From contig JBJXHC010000017.1 of assembly GCA_046160825.1 (NCBI GenBank), positions 1 to 64,000 on the forward strand: DNA of 64,000 bases, given 5' to 3'. The notes below the pieces were generated by a model that was not told the DNA's origin, searched no databases, and saw nothing but the letters and a program-made list of their open reading frames with translations. The position numbers and the translations under genes were made by a program. The DNA is from JBJXHC01 sp046160825. Its GTDB lineage: Bacteria; Bacteroidota; Ignavibacteria; UBA10030; UBA6906. This document shows positions 1-8,470 of the stretch, in pieces; positions within the stretch are counted from its first letter, which is position 1; every line of letters starts with the position of its first letter.

Positions 1-333
<333 letters not shown>

Positions 334-368
334 AAGTTTTTATCAAACTTTCATCTTCGAGTCTGATG

Positions 369-461
369 CTTGGCAATTTTACTTGCTTGATGCAAGAATC
401 TTAGCCAAGGTTGTTGCTCTGCTAAAATTGACTAATGGCTATGCACACTATTTCAAAGAAC
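369..461 (-). other. rRNA leader: boxA-like element and stem-loop
   Basis: Between the rrn promoters and the 16S 5' end, the minus strand carries GTTCTTTGAAA (451-461). This resembles the boxA antitermination element of rRNA leaders. A stem-loop follows, closed by CTTGGC/GCCAAG (369-374 with 404-409), with a shorter inner TTGC/GCAA stem. The stem-loop may be part of the processing stem of the precursor. The assignment rests on position and motif likeness only. Confidence 0.5.
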
Positions 462-500
462 AACTACAGCAAACTTTTACCGCATTTGTTGCGGGCTTTA

Positions 501-529
501 AACATAAGCAATTACTGCTTCGATGTCAA
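501..529 (-). promoter_or_regulatory. sigma70-type rrn promoter, proximal
   Basis: The minus strand has a perfect -35 TTGACA (524-529), a 17-nt spacer and a -10 TATGTT (501-506). A GC-rich stretch follows, as is usual at stringently controlled rRNA promoters. It lies about 170 nt upstream of the 16S 5' end and upstream of the boxA-like element. Confidence 0.6.
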
Positions 530-597
530 GGATTTGAGAGTCAGAACCAAAACTTTTTCTGAAGATGAACAACGAGGTCAGAAACAAGCTGGGGCAT

Positions 598-627
598 AGA
601 ATATAAAAAAAAGTACGTGAGAGTCAA
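598..627 (-). promoter_or_regulatory. possible second rrn promoter, distal
   Basis: The minus strand has TTGACT (622-627), an 18-nt spacer and TATTCT (598-603), directly behind the pfkA stop codon. Tandem promoters are common ahead of rRNA operons. An A/T tract fills much of the spacer. It is weaker than the proximal candidate. Confidence 0.4.
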
Positions 628-630
628 GCC

Positions 631-1596
631 CTAAGTCGAAAGAATCGAAGACAAACGCCACAGGTCGTTATCGATTGATTTACGCTTTGACCAGGTGTCT
701 TTCAATGAGGTAAGTTCGATCTTTCCATGAATATCCCCCACCATCATCCCCGACTGGCCTTCCAAAAGGGCATCAACTGCTGCAACACCCAATCTACTTG
801 CAAGGAGCCTGTCTCTCGCAGACGGGCTTCCTCCCCGTTGAATATGGCCAAGAACGCACACTCGATAGTCATAGCCTGCGGCATCTTTTATTTTTTCAGC
901 CAGACTAAATGCCCCGCCCTCCTCTTCCCCCTCCGCCACTATGATGATCGCGCTGGACTTTTGTTTCTTGAACGCCCCCAGTTCCTCCTTCAGTTCCTGA
1001 AGATTCGTCTGATTCTCGGGGATTGCAATATATTCGGATCCACTGGAAATCCCAACATCAAGAGCGATGAATCCGGCATCGCGTCCCATCACCTCAACAT
1101 AAAAAAGACGGTCGTGCGACGCAGCGGTGTCGCGAATCTTATCAATTGCTTCCATCGCTGTATTCACTGCTGTATCATAGCCAATTGTGTAGTCGGTGCC
1201 AAAGAGGTCGTTATCTATCGTTCCGGGTACCCCGATGGTGGCAATCTCATGTTCCTCTTGCAATTTCATTACACCCTGGAATGTACCATCTCCGCCGATT
1301 GCAACAAGCCCGTCAATGTCTGCTTCCTTGAGTTTCTTGGCCGCCTCAGCACGGCCTTCCTCCGTTCGAAAGTACTCGGATCGCGCAGTGCGCAGAATCG
1401 TACCGCCGCGTTGAATAATATTCGACACTGACCGGGCCTGCAGGTCAACAAACATTCCCTTGATCATCCCTTCGAAGCCATACTGAATGCCAACGACTTC
1501 GCAACCATTATAGATGCCGCTACGGACAACCGCCCGCACACAAGCATTCATACCTGGAGCGTCACCACCACTCGTGAATACTCCAATCTTCTTCAT
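631..1596 (-). CDS. pfkA: ATP-dependent 6-phosphofructokinase
   Basis: This enzyme phosphorylates fructose 6-phosphate to the 1,6-bisphosphate in glycolysis (cytosolic homotetramer). The 321-residue length matches bacterial PfkA. Visible motifs are GGDAPGMN (10-17), GGDGTF (101-106), GTIDND with the catalytic aspartate (125-130), MGRDAGF (170-176) and the substrate loop GHIQRGGSPSARDR near 250. Gly rather than Asp in GGDGT points to ATP, not pyrophosphate, as donor. It is the last gene of a minus-strand run (lpxC-fabZ to pfkA) and ends just before the rrn promoters. The ATG at 1596 starts directly at the conserved N-terminal strand. Confidence 0.96.
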   Translation of the reverse strand: MKKIGVFTSGGDAPGMNACVRAVVRSGIYNGCEVVGIQYGFEGMIKGMFVDLQARSVSNIIQRGGTILRTARSEYFRTEEGRAEAAKKLKEADIDGLVAIGGDGTFQGVMKLQEEHEIATIGVPGTIDNDLFGTDYTIGYDTAVNTAMEAIDKIRDTAASHDRLFYVEVMGRDAGFIALDVGISSGSEYIAIPENQTNLQELKEELGAFKKQKSSAIIIVAEGEEEGGAFSLAEKIKDAAGYDYRVCVLGHIQRGGSPSARDRLLASRLGVAAVDALLEGQSGMMVGDIHGKIELTSLKDTWSKRKSIDNDLWRLSSILST

Positions 1597-1682
1597 ACTA
1601 CTGACCTATTCTGGATAATTCATAAAGATGCAAGAAAATACCTAAGTCGTGTTTCAAAATCAACGCGCAAACCATCCGCATC

Positions 1683-2462
1683 TCATCTGATCTCCTCTAT
1701 TCTCCACGTCTTCATCTCCTCTGTCATTTTACGATCAGTGAGATCATAGTGGATTGGCGTGACCGAAACATACTTATTCCTCACGGCCACTTCATCCGCA
1801 TCGGTATCGGTATCAATAACATTGAGCTTGCCGGTAAGCCAGAAGTATTCGCGGTTGGCAGGATCACGCCGGACATCAAACGTATCATCCCATGTTGATG
1901 CACCTTGACGAGTAATCAACACGCCCTTGACATCACTTTCGGGAACGGCAGGAATATTCACATTCAGCAAGGTACCGGGCGGTAAACCATGCTTGACCAC
2001 CTTCAGCGCGAGGCGACCCGCGAACTTTGCTGCATAGGAAAAATCCCCCTCTCCGTATGTCGTCAGCGAAACAGCAATTGAAGGAATGCCGAGTATGGTT
2101 CCTTCGGTTGCCGCAGACACGGTGCCGGAGTAAAGTATACTGATCGCCGTGTTCGATCCGTGATTGATTCCCGAGATGACAAGATCAGCCGGTTCTTTCA
2201 GCAAGAACCTGACACCCAGCTTGACCGCGTCGGCTGGAGTGCCATCCACAGCGTACCCGAAGAATTCATTCCCTTTCCTGAACGGTATCGCGCGCAGAGG
2301 ATAGTTCATCGTGATGGCATGACCGACGGCGCTTTGTTGTTTGTCCGGAGCAACCACCGTCACATCGGCAATTTTCTTGATTTCCTGTGTAAGTGCGAAG
2401 ATTCCCGGCGCGTCAATCCCGTCATCATTTGAGATAAGAATATGGAGCCGCTTCTTTGCCAT
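1683..2462 (-). CDS. surE: 5'/3'-nucleotidase SurE
   Basis: SurE is a metal-dependent nucleoside monophosphate phosphatase. The N-terminal ISNDDGIDAPGI block (about residues 9-20) carries the metal-binding Asp pair, and SGINHGSNT (near 100) is the second family signature. At 259 residues it has the usual length. The ATG at 2462 overlaps the panB stop by one base (TGATG), so the two are probably translationally coupled. A TTG three bases upstream is possible but less likely. An 86-bp gap separates it from pfkA. Confidence 0.95.
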   Translation of the reverse strand: MAKKRLHILISNDDGIDAPGIFALTQEIKKIADVTVVAPDKQQSAVGHAITMNYPLRAIPFRKGNEFFGYAVDGTPADAVKLGVRFLLKEPADLVISGINHGSNTAISILYSGTVSAATEGTILGIPSIAVSLTTYGEGDFSYAAKFAGRLALKVVKHGLPPGTLLNVNIPAVPESDVKGVLITRQGASTWDDTFDVRRDPANREYFWLTGKLNVIDTDTDADEVAVRNKYVSVTPIHYDLTDRKMTEEMKTWRIEEIR

Positions 2463-3283
2463 CAATAACTCTCTTTGGACGTTGGAAACTGCTCCGCCTT
2501 CACGTCCTTAATGTAGCGCGTGAATGCATCTCGCATCGTCTTCGCCATCTCTGCGTAGCGCCGCACGAATCGAGGCTTGAATTCCTCCGTCACACCGAGC
2601 ATGTCATACACGACCAATACCTGACCGTCACAATGGGGACCCGCACCAATACCAATCGTGGGAACCTTGATTGAACTGGTGATCTTTCGTGCAAGCGTGG
2701 ACGGAATTTTCTCAAGGACAATGGCAAAAACACCCGCATCCGAAAGGACTTTCGCGTCATAAAGAATCTGGTCGGCTTCCTTCTTGTCCTGGGCACGGAC
2801 TTCATACGTCCCAAATTTGTTGATCGCTTGTGGCGTAAGACCGAGGTGTCCCATAACCGGAATCCCGATCTTCACCAAATGCCTGACAATGTCGGCAATA
2901 TACTCGCCTCCCTCCAGCTTTACGGCACCAACCCCGACTTCCTTCATTACTCTTCCACAGTTGCGTACGGCTTCGTCAATGCTATTCTGGTATGACATGA
3001 ACGGCATGTCAACCACGATGAGCGCATTCTTAACCGCACGCTTCACTGCTTTGGCATGATAGATCATATCATCGACGGTGACGGGAAGTGTTGTTTCATG
3101 TCCCTGTACGACATTCCCCAATGAATCTCCAACAAGAATAATATCAATGCCGACCTGGTCGAGATACTTTGCGACGAGGAAATCGTATCCGGTCAGCATC
3201 GCAATCTTCTCGCCAGAGGTTTTCATGGTCATCACTGTTTTAGTTGTGATGACTCGTGGTTTGGTTGGAACTGTCTTAGGCAT
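2462..3283 (-). CDS. panB: 3-methyl-2-oxobutanoate hydroxymethyltransferase
   Basis: PanB makes ketopantoate from 2-oxoisovalerate and methylene-tetrahydrofolate, the first committed step toward pantothenate and CoA. Visible family blocks are MLTGYDF near the N terminus, VGDSLGNVVQGH, VKLEGG, GIPVMGHLGLTPQ and TIGIGAGPHCDGQVLV, with the conserved metal-binding Asp in VGDS. The frame is open far upstream, but the ATG at 3283 gives 273 residues, the normal family length. It overlaps the preceding ligase gene by 8 bp. panC and panD are not in the window. Confidence 0.94.
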   Translation of the reverse strand: MPKTVPTKPRVITTKTVMTMKTSGEKIAMLTGYDFLVAKYLDQVGIDIILVGDSLGNVVQGHETTLPVTVDDMIYHAKAVKRAVKNALIVVDMPFMSYQNSIDEAVRNCGRVMKEVGVGAVKLEGGEYIADIVRHLVKIGIPVMGHLGLTPQAINKFGTYEVRAQDKKEADQILYDAKVLSDAGVFAIVLEKIPSTLARKITSSIKVPTIGIGAGPHCDGQVLVVYDMLGVTEEFKPRFVRRYAEMAKTMRDAFTRYIKDVKAEQFPTSKESY

Positions 3284-4046
3284 GCTGATTCTCAGTGTTT
3301 GTCCTCTGTTCAGTGAATTCCACGTTCCACTCCATCTCAAAACCCCTCCTGATGCATAATGCCAATTCCACAATATCGATTTGCCTGTCCATGATGGTTT
3401 GCAGATCAATCGTTTTGTGTTCCATTTCTTCTTTAAGGTGATTGAGCGCTTCAGGGTTTCCATTGGAGAGATATTCAACGAGCCTCCGATGTTCCGGCCC
3501 GACGAGGATGGAACCATGCTGCAATACCACTTCCTGGCCTCGGTCATGCAGTCGTCTCTGCGCGCTCCCCACGAGTTTCCTTCCTTTCCACTCAATCTCA
3601 TAACGTGCTGAACTCGTGAAGCATGCCGCGGAGGACGCTGCCCGGTAGATCGTCGCAAACTTCGGCTGTGTACGTTGGAAGTCCACATTCACGCCGAACA
3701 ACTCAAGTCCTCGTACAAGTGCGGAGCTGATGCCACAGTACATTTCGTTGATGCTGCCCTGGGGAAGCATAACAACACTGTACGTCAATTCCTCAGCATG
3801 AAGGATTGCCCGGCCCCCGGTTGGACGGCGAACCACTTCGATTCCGTCATCGGTACACTTTGCCCTATCAACATCTGCGGCCAACTGGTTGTGACCGAGA
3901 GAAATGGCCCATGGTTTCCAACGATAGAGACGCAACGTCTGGGCTCCGGTGGATGCGCTGAGATCATGAGCAAGCTGCATATCGAACGCCATGTTGTATG
4001 CGCCGGTATTCTCGCCCGTATCAATGAAATGCCATGGAGATGACAT
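3276..4046 (-). CDS. lipM: octanoyl/lipoate transferase, BPL_LplA_LipB fold (LipM-like)
   Basis: This belongs to the biotin/lipoate protein ligase fold (256 residues from the ATG at 4046). RRPTGGRAILHAEELTYSV is the ligand-binding loop. CFTSSARYEIEWKGRKLVGS followed by AQRR and LQHGSI matches LipM octanoyltransferases, whose catalytic cysteine lies in that block. It probably transfers octanoate from acyl carrier protein to a lipoyl domain, but a lipoate ligase is possible. The longer open frame to 4103 would overlap lpxA. The ATG at 4046 leaves an 8-bp gap instead, and homology begins at once. The operon context is metabolic and lipid genes. Confidence 0.8.
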   Translation of the reverse strand: MSSPWHFIDTGENTGAYNMAFDMQLAHDLSASTGAQTLRLYRWKPWAISLGHNQLAADVDRAKCTDDGIEVVRRPTGGRAILHAEELTYSVVMLPQGSINEMYCGISSALVRGLELFGVNVDFQRTQPKFATIYRAASSAACFTSSARYEIEWKGRKLVGSAQRRLHDRGQEVVLQHGSILVGPEHRRLVEYLSNGNPEALNHLKEEMEHKTIDLQTIMDRQIDIVELALCIRRGFEMEWNVEFTEQRTNTENQHA

Positions 4047-4053
4047 GTAGGTC

Positions 4054-4854
4054 TTATCGGCGACGTCGTGGCCCTGCAATAATACCCCGTTCACTTGAAG
4101 CAATAAAACTCAGAAGGTGTTGCACTTCGGGAAACGCAAGGAGCGCTTGATCTTGCTTGATCCGCTCGACTGCCTGGGTAACATTCAAGTTGGAATTGTA
4201 AATCAGAGCAAACACCTTTTCCAAAGCAGCTATGGCTTCGGGTGAAAATCCTCGTCTCTTCAACCCGATCGAATTAAGTCCCTGAAAGATGAGCGGTTCC
4301 TGACCGCCGAGCACATATGGCGGCACATCCTTGGGAACACGCAATCCTCCGCCAATCATCGCATGCTGACCGATCCTGACGAACTGATGTACAGGTGTAA
4401 TACCACCGATGATGACATAGTCTTCAACAATACAATGGCCGGCGAGCATAGCGGCGTTGGACATGATCACCTTGTCGCCGACGCGACAATCGTGCGCAAT
4501 GTGGACATAGCCCATAAGTAGGCAATCAGAGCCGATGATTGTGCGTCCATATTCACCCGTTCCGCGATGAAGCGTTGCATACTCTCGCACAACCGTCCGA
4601 TCACCAACTTCGCATGTCGTCGGCTCATCGCGATACTTCAAGTCCTGCGGCTCATGAGACACAACGGCGCCGTGGTGGATACGACAATCCTTGCCAATGC
4701 GGGCCCCTTTGCCAATAAGAGCATTGGCACCGATCGTTGTCCCCGCACCGATAACGACATTGCCTTCAATGATAGTGTTCGGGCCAACGGAAACATTCTC
4801 GCCGAGTGTGGCACCGGAATCAACAATTGCACGGAGATCGATGGTGGCGGGCAT
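4054..4854 (-). CDS. lpxA: acyl-ACP--UDP-N-acetylglucosamine O-acyltransferase
   Basis: LpxA performs the first acylation in lipid A synthesis. The N-terminal two thirds is a left-handed beta helix of hexapeptide repeats (for example IEGNVVIGAGTTIG and IGKGARIG). Diagnostic blocks are SHEPQDLKYRDEPT, the catalytic histidine in YVHIAHDCRVG, and NSIGLKRRGFS at the start of the helical C-terminal domain. At 266 residues the length is typical. It starts 3 bp after the lpxC-fabZ stop, so the genes are clearly co-transcribed. Confidence 0.96.
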   Translation of the reverse strand: MPATIDLRAIVDSGATLGENVSVGPNTIIEGNVVIGAGTTIGANALIGKGARIGKDCRIHHGAVVSHEPQDLKYRDEPTTCEVGDRTVVREYATLHRGTGEYGRTIIGSDCLLMGYVHIAHDCRVGDKVIMSNAAMLAGHCIVEDYVIIGGITPVHQFVRIGQHAMIGGGLRVPKDVPPYVLGGQEPLIFQGLNSIGLKRRGFSPEAIAALEKVFALIYNSNLNVTQAVERIKQDQALLAFPEVQHLLSFIASSERGIIAGPRRRR

Positions 4855-4857
4855 GTG

Positions 4858-6327
4858 CTAGTTTGATGAAGGGGTTGGTATTTTCTTTGCAGATTCCGCT
4901 GAAGCGCCGTTGCCTCCCGCGCTCTTCGCATCGATCCTGTCCACAATCGATGCCATCATTTCCGCCTCGGCAACAAGTTCGCCTTCCACGTAGGCCTTGC
5001 CTTTCATAACGCAGATGCGACTCTTGCGGCTCACCATCACCAACTCGTATGTCAACTGGTCGCCTGGGGTAACCGTCTTGCGAAACTTCACATTGTTAAT
5101 GGCCATGAAATACACCAGCTTGTCACCCGGATTCTCGACACCATTCAACAACAAAATGCCGCCGGTCTGCGCCATGCCTTCAACGATAAGTACGCCTGGC
5201 ATAACGGGTTGGCCGGGAAAATGACCTTCGAAGAAAGGCTCGTTGGCGGTCACGTTTTTCACTCCAACAATGCTCTCATCAATCTTGAAGTCCACGATTT
5301 TGTCAACGAGAAGGAACGGATAACGATGGGGAAGAATTTTCTTGATGGCATTGATATCGAATACCACGCCTTCCCGTCGTGCATGCTGGTACTTCCGGAC
5401 GAGTTTATTCTGCTGATAGAGCTTCCGGACTTTCTTGGCAAACTCGATATTGGCGGCATGCCCCGGCCGCGCTGCAAGAATCTGTGCTTTGAACGGAACG
5501 CCAATCAACGCAAGGTCACCCATCATATCCAATAGTTTGTGGCGGGCAGGCTCATTCTTGAAATGGAGCGACCGATCATTGAGTACACCGTTGGTGCCGA
5601 GGATGACTGAGTCTTTGATACCAAGCTTCTCACCGATCCTCTTCAATTCATCAGGACCAAGCTCACGGTCCACAATCACAATAGCGTTGTCGAGATTGCC
5701 GCCGCGAATCAAACCCTGACTGTGCAGCATCTCCACTTCATGAAGGAAACAGAATGTCCGGCATGGGGCAAAGTCTGTGACAAATTCCTTCTCAAGATTA
5801 AAAAGTCCTGTATGCTGACTGCCGAGTGCAGGATTGTGATAGTCCACCATAACCGTAATACGGTAGTCATCGGTTGGGAGGGCAACAATAGCGACACCCT
5901 TCTCTTCATTATAATACTCCACAGTCTGATCAATGATCAGGTAATCCTTGGGCGCATTCTGGGTTTCAAATCCCGCCTGCATCAACACATCGACGTACGG
6001 CTTGGCGCTGCCGTCGCCGACCGGTGGTTCATTCGCATCGAGTTCCACAAGGACATTATCGATCTGCAGACCGACGAGCGCAGCCATAACATGTTCCACC
6101 GTGTGGACACGCGCCTCACCAATTGCAATCGTAGTTCCACGGGAGACATCAACAACATGATCGACGATTGCCGGAATTTCTGGCGAACCACCCAGGTCGA
6201 CTCTGCGGAAACGGATACCGGAATTCTCCGGCGCAGGCCTGAACGTCATCGTCGAGATACTGCCGGTATGCAGACCGATGCCGCTCATTGAGGCTGGCTG
6301 CTTGATTGTTCTTTGTTGGACTAACAT
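4858..6327 (-). CDS. lpxC/fabZ: bifunctional UDP-3-O-acyl-GlcNAc deacetylase / 3-hydroxyacyl-ACP dehydratase
   Basis: This is a fused two-domain enzyme. The N-terminal part (about 1-300) is LpxC, the zinc deacetylase committing UDP-GlcNAc to lipid A, with HTVEHVMAAL and RHKLLDMMGDLAL carrying zinc ligands. The C-terminal part (about 325-465) is FabZ, the beta-hydroxyacyl-ACP dehydratase, with ILPHRYPFLLVDKI and HFPGQPVMPGVLIVEGMAQ holding the catalytic His and Glu. The fusion is characteristic of the Bacteroidetes/Chlorobi branch. The ATG at 6327 has GGAG about 6 nt upstream; a TTG at 6339 is a weaker alternative. The tail after FabZ is Ala/Ser rich. Confidence 0.96.
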   Translation of the reverse strand: MLVQQRTIKQPASMSGIGLHTGSISTMTFRPAPENSGIRFRRVDLGGSPEIPAIVDHVVDVSRGTTIAIGEARVHTVEHVMAALVGLQIDNVLVELDANEPPVGDGSAKPYVDVLMQAGFETQNAPKDYLIIDQTVEYYNEEKGVAIVALPTDDYRITVMVDYHNPALGSQHTGLFNLEKEFVTDFAPCRTFCFLHEVEMLHSQGLIRGGNLDNAIVIVDRELGPDELKRIGEKLGIKDSVILGTNGVLNDRSLHFKNEPARHKLLDMMGDLALIGVPFKAQILAARPGHAANIEFAKKVRKLYQQNKLVRKYQHARREGVVFDINAIKKILPHRYPFLLVDKIVDFKIDESIVGVKNVTANEPFFEGHFPGQPVMPGVLIVEGMAQTGGILLLNGVENPGDKLVYFMAINNVKFRKTVTPGDQLTYELVMVSRKSRICVMKGKAYVEGELVAEAEMMASIVDRIDAKSAGGNGASAESAKKIPTPSSN

Positions 6328-6459
6328 GTGCTTCTCCAAAGGTTATGCCTGGGCACAATTCGGAGTGTTGGAGTATTGGATTATTGGAGAACATCCATCA
6401 CTCTTCACCCTATTCCACGATGAAAATACCAACATTTGGCGACGGAAGCAAAGGGGACG

Positions 6460-6487
6460 ATTATAGTTATCTCAAGATCAGTTACAA
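6460..6487 (-). promoter_or_regulatory. probable promoter of the lpxC-fabZ operon
   Basis: The minus strand has a perfect -10 TATAAT (6460-6465), a 16-nt spacer and TTGTAA (6482-6487) as -35. It lies about 130 nt upstream of the chosen lpxC-fabZ start, which leaves a long leader. The same 311-bp gap must also hold the plus-strand promoter of the sigma factor operon. Confidence 0.5.
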
Positions 6488-6638
6488 CCCAACAGGCAGA
6501 AGAGCGGCGTTAGCCTGCCAGCGGAATTTCGAGTGTTTGGTGGGACAAACTCCCGTTGCTTCTCGCACGCCTTTCATCTACATTTTGCGGTCTCACGTGC
6601 GTGTTCCGTGACCTTTTTCCCGATTGACTGCATCTAAC
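6488..6638 (+). other. gene-free upstream region of the ECF sigma operon
   Basis: This part of the divergent region should hold the plus-strand promoter for the sigma factor. An imperfect GTTTG/CAAAC inverted repeat lies at 6539-6555. No convincing housekeeping boxes were found, and no Shine-Dalgarno sequence precedes the ATG at 6639. A GGAATT (6521-6526) slightly resembles ECF -35 elements (GGAAC), which would fit autoregulation. No -10 partner can be set with confidence. Confidence 0.3.
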
Positions 6639-7241
6639 ATGACAAAAGAGAGAACAGACGAGAAGCTCATAGCGGCAGCTGCCGGAGGCGACAAATCGGC
6701 ATTCTCAGCATTGGTGAAACGGTACGAAGAGACCGTGTACTCATTCTCGTACAAAGTCTGCAGGGACAAGCAGAAGGCAGAAGAAGCGCTCCAGGATACA
6801 TTCGTCAATGTATATCACAAGCTCGGCTCGTTTGACGGCAAATCCAAGTTCAGCACGTGGCTCTACAGCATCGTGACGAACAACTGCCTGATGAAGCGGC
6901 GGAGAAGAAAACTGGACGACCTCCTCGAATCGCTTGATGATCCGCCGGAGAACAATGATGGAACATTGACCCGGCAAATTATCCGATGGGATGAGACTCC
7001 GGCTGATGTCCTCATCAAGAAGGAATTTCAAAGCCACCTAGACAAGGCCGTATTGAAGCTGCCGGTGGAATACAGACTGGTGTTCGTGCTGAGAGATCTT
7101 GAGGGAACGTCGGGCGAGGAAACGGCAACAATTCTCGGTATTTCAGAAGAAGCCGCAAAGTCACGACTGCGCAGAGCAAGAGCATTCCTCAGAACCGAGC
7201 TTGCGCCATATATGAAGATGCAAACAAAGGTGAAACGATGA
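6639..7241 (+). CDS. ECF-type RNA polymerase sigma factor
   Basis: This 200-residue sigma70-family protein has only regions 2 and 4. Region 2 spans about 15-90 (AFSALVKRYEETVYSFSYKV, then AEEALQDTFVNVYHKLGSF and FSTWLYSIVTNNCLMK). Region 4 spans about 140-190 (VEYRLVFVLRDLEGTSGEE, then ISEEAAKSRLRRARAFLR). It heads a ten-gene plus-strand operon and is followed, with a 4-bp overlap, by a zinc-type anti-sigma. This is the usual autoregulated ECF arrangement. The start is set at the ATG; a TTG at 6624 is also open. The target promoters are unknown, and the operon itself is the obvious first candidate. Confidence 0.9.
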   Translation: MTKERTDEKLIAAAAGGDKSAFSALVKRYEETVYSFSYKVCRDKQKAEEALQDTFVNVYHKLGSFDGKSKFSTWLYSIVTNNCLMKRRRRKLDDLLESLDDPPENNDGTLTRQIIRWDETPADVLIKKEFQSHLDKAVLKLPVEYRLVFVLRDLEGTSGEETATILGISEEAAKSRLRRARAFLRTELAPYMKMQTKVKR

Positions 7242-7513
7242 AGTGCAAAGAAGCGTATCTCCGCATCTGCGACAACCTTGATGCCGACCCGAACTCCACC
7301 AAATGCCGGCAGATGCTGAGGCATCTTGAAATATGTCCGGACTGTGCCGCGTTGCTGGCCTCTGTTAAAAAGACCGTTTCTTTCTACAGGTCAGCACCAA
7401 CCCCACAAATTCCGGCAACAACACACCGAAAGCTCATCAAAACCATCAATATTGTATGGAAATCACGTACAACGAAGGCCACAGGAAAGCGCGGTAAGCC
7501 TCATTTCGCTTGA
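7238..7513 (+). CDS. putative small soluble zinc-binding anti-sigma factor
   Basis: This 91-residue protein overlaps the sigma factor stop (ATGA). LRHLEICPDCAAL carries an H-x3-C-x2-C pattern, the signature of zinc-binding anti-sigma (ZAS) domains, with further cysteines near the N terminus (MKCKEA, LRICDN). There is no membrane segment, so it would act in the cytoplasm. Soluble ZAS proteins such as RsrA release their sigma factor when the cysteines are oxidised. A redox-sensing role here is an inference, supported by the downstream thioredoxin and rhodanese. The C-terminal third is Lys/Arg/Thr rich and not recognised. Confidence 0.7.
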   Translation: MKCKEAYLRICDNLDADPNSTKCRQMLRHLEICPDCAALLASVKKTVSFYRSAPTPQIPATTHRKLIKTINIVWKSRTTKATGKRGKPHFA

Positions 7514-7586
7514 CCCTTTCTTCTGTCTGCTGCATCCTATCTGTGTACAATTCACGATTTCTCACTTGTCATTTATTGGAGAGAAT

Positions 7587-7805
7587 ATGAAAAAGAACAT
7601 GGGAACCACTGATCGGATTATCAGAACGTTGGCTGCGCTGTTGATTGCCGCTCTTCTGCTCACAGGGTACATCCAGGGAGTCATCGCCACTGTGCTTGGT
7701 GTGTTTGCGATTGTATTCCTCGTTACGAGCGCTCTGGGGTTCTGTCCGCTCTATCTCGTATTGAAAGTCTCCACATGCAAAGCGCCAACTCCGAAGGTGA
7801 GATGA
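7587..7805 (+). CDS. small membrane protein, DUF2892 (YgaP transmembrane domain-like)
   Basis: This is a 72-residue protein with two membrane helices (about 16-35 and 38-58). The N terminus MGTTDRIIRTLAALLI and the segment ALGFCPLYLVLKVSTC match the DUF2892 family. In YgaP-type proteins this domain is fused or linked to a rhodanese. Two cysteines lie at or after the second helix. A good GGAGAG ribosome site precedes the ATG. The longer open frame upstream belongs to no recognisable protein. A rhodanese gene lies four genes downstream, fitting a split YgaP-like pair. Confidence 0.8.
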   Translation: MKKNMGTTDRIIRTLAALLIAALLLTGYIQGVIATVLGVFAIVFLVTSALGFCPLYLVLKVSTCKAPTPKVR

Positions 7806-8029
7806 CAATGGAGCAACTCGTACAACATCCGACAGAGATAGTGCGGAAGTATTGCAGAGAGGCGGAGGAACGCATCATGGCGGCCTCCTCATCCGTTGAG
7901 GCAACGCGGATAAAGGAAGAATGGTGCACACGATTCAAGAATGAATGTGAGAGCGACCTTCTCTTCAACGCGACATCAGCGTATCTCAACGATATTATTG
8001 CAGGGAAATGGAAAGAACATCGACAATGA
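7802..8029 (+). CDS. small hypothetical protein in the redox operon
   Basis: This 75-residue soluble protein is not recognised. It starts with an ATGA overlap on the DUF2892 stop and ends with an ATGA overlap onto the next gene, so it is very likely translated. It is mostly helical in appearance, rich in Glu, Ala and Ser, with three cysteines (KYCREAEE, EEWCTRF, NECESD). No signal peptide or membrane segment is seen. The tight coupling suggests it works with its neighbours. Confidence 0.65.
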   Translation: MTMEQLVQHPTEIVRKYCREAEERIMAASSSVEATRIKEEWCTRFKNECESDLLFNATSAYLNDIIAGKWKEHRQ

Positions 8030-8220
8030 ATACCTGGATGAAACGCGGTCTCTTTGCCCTGCTGGGCGGCGTAGGCGGTTTTGCGTACTACTATTTCATC
8101 GGGTGTACCGGCGGTACATGTCCCATCACGTCCAGCCCGTACATCAGTACGGCGTATGGAATCCTCATGGGAACAGTCGTCGGCTGGTCGTCGAAGCCGA
8201 AATCCCCGGCTGCGAACTGA
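8026..8220 (+). CDS. DUF6132-like small membrane protein, copy 1
   Basis: This 64-residue protein has a glycine-rich membrane helix (LFALLGGVGGFAYYYFIGC). The conserved block GCTGGTCPITSSPYISTAYG follows, then a second short helix. The GCxxGxC-ITSxP block recurs in the copy at 8860-9024. The family (DUF6132, unknown function) is often met near sulfur and redox genes in Bacteroidota-type genomes. The two conserved cysteines at the membrane face could bind a metal or take part in thiol chemistry; that is an inference. The start at 8026 is fixed by the ATGA overlap. Confidence 0.75.
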   Translation: MNTWMKRGLFALLGGVGGFAYYYFIGCTGGTCPITSSPYISTAYGILMGTVVGWSSKPKSPAAN

Positions 8221-8240
8221 TACTCAGGAAGGAATTATTC

Positions 8241-8465
8241 ATGCCGTTCTATGATTACAAATGCAATACGTGTAACACAACATACGACGTGTTCCACAAA
8301 GTGCGGGAAGTGATTGACGACGTTGTCTGCCCTTCATGTGCATCGAAGGAACACACGCGCTTGATCTCAGCCCCCAACGTCGCAGTCGGGCATGGCGCTT
8401 CGGCCAGTACTCCCTCGTCCTGCTCAACCGACGGTTGCTGTGGTGGAATTTGTGGTGTGGACTGA
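8241..8465 (+). CDS. FmdB-family zinc ribbon protein
   Basis: This 74-residue protein begins MPFYDYKCNTCNTTYDVFHK, the typical start of the FmdB putative regulatory/zinc ribbon family. Two CxxC knuckles (CNTC and CPSC) are about 25 residues apart. The tail has a Ser-rich stretch and a cysteine cluster (CSTDGCCGGICGVD) that may bind a second metal or a cofactor. A GGAAGGAA ribosome site precedes the ATG. The function is unknown; the zinc ribbon suggests nucleic acid or protein binding. Confidence 0.85.
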   Translation: MPFYDYKCNTCNTTYDVFHKVREVIDDVVCPSCASKEHTRLISAPNVAVGHGASASTPSSCSTDGCCGGICGVD

Positions 8466-8470
8466 TAGCC

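Noticed and set aside
6560..6600. Bacteroidetes-type -33/-7 promoter before the sigma factor
   Set aside because: A TTG and a TACATTTTG word lie 20 bp apart but the -7 spacing is off by one base. Several other promoters here are of TTGACA/TATAAT type.
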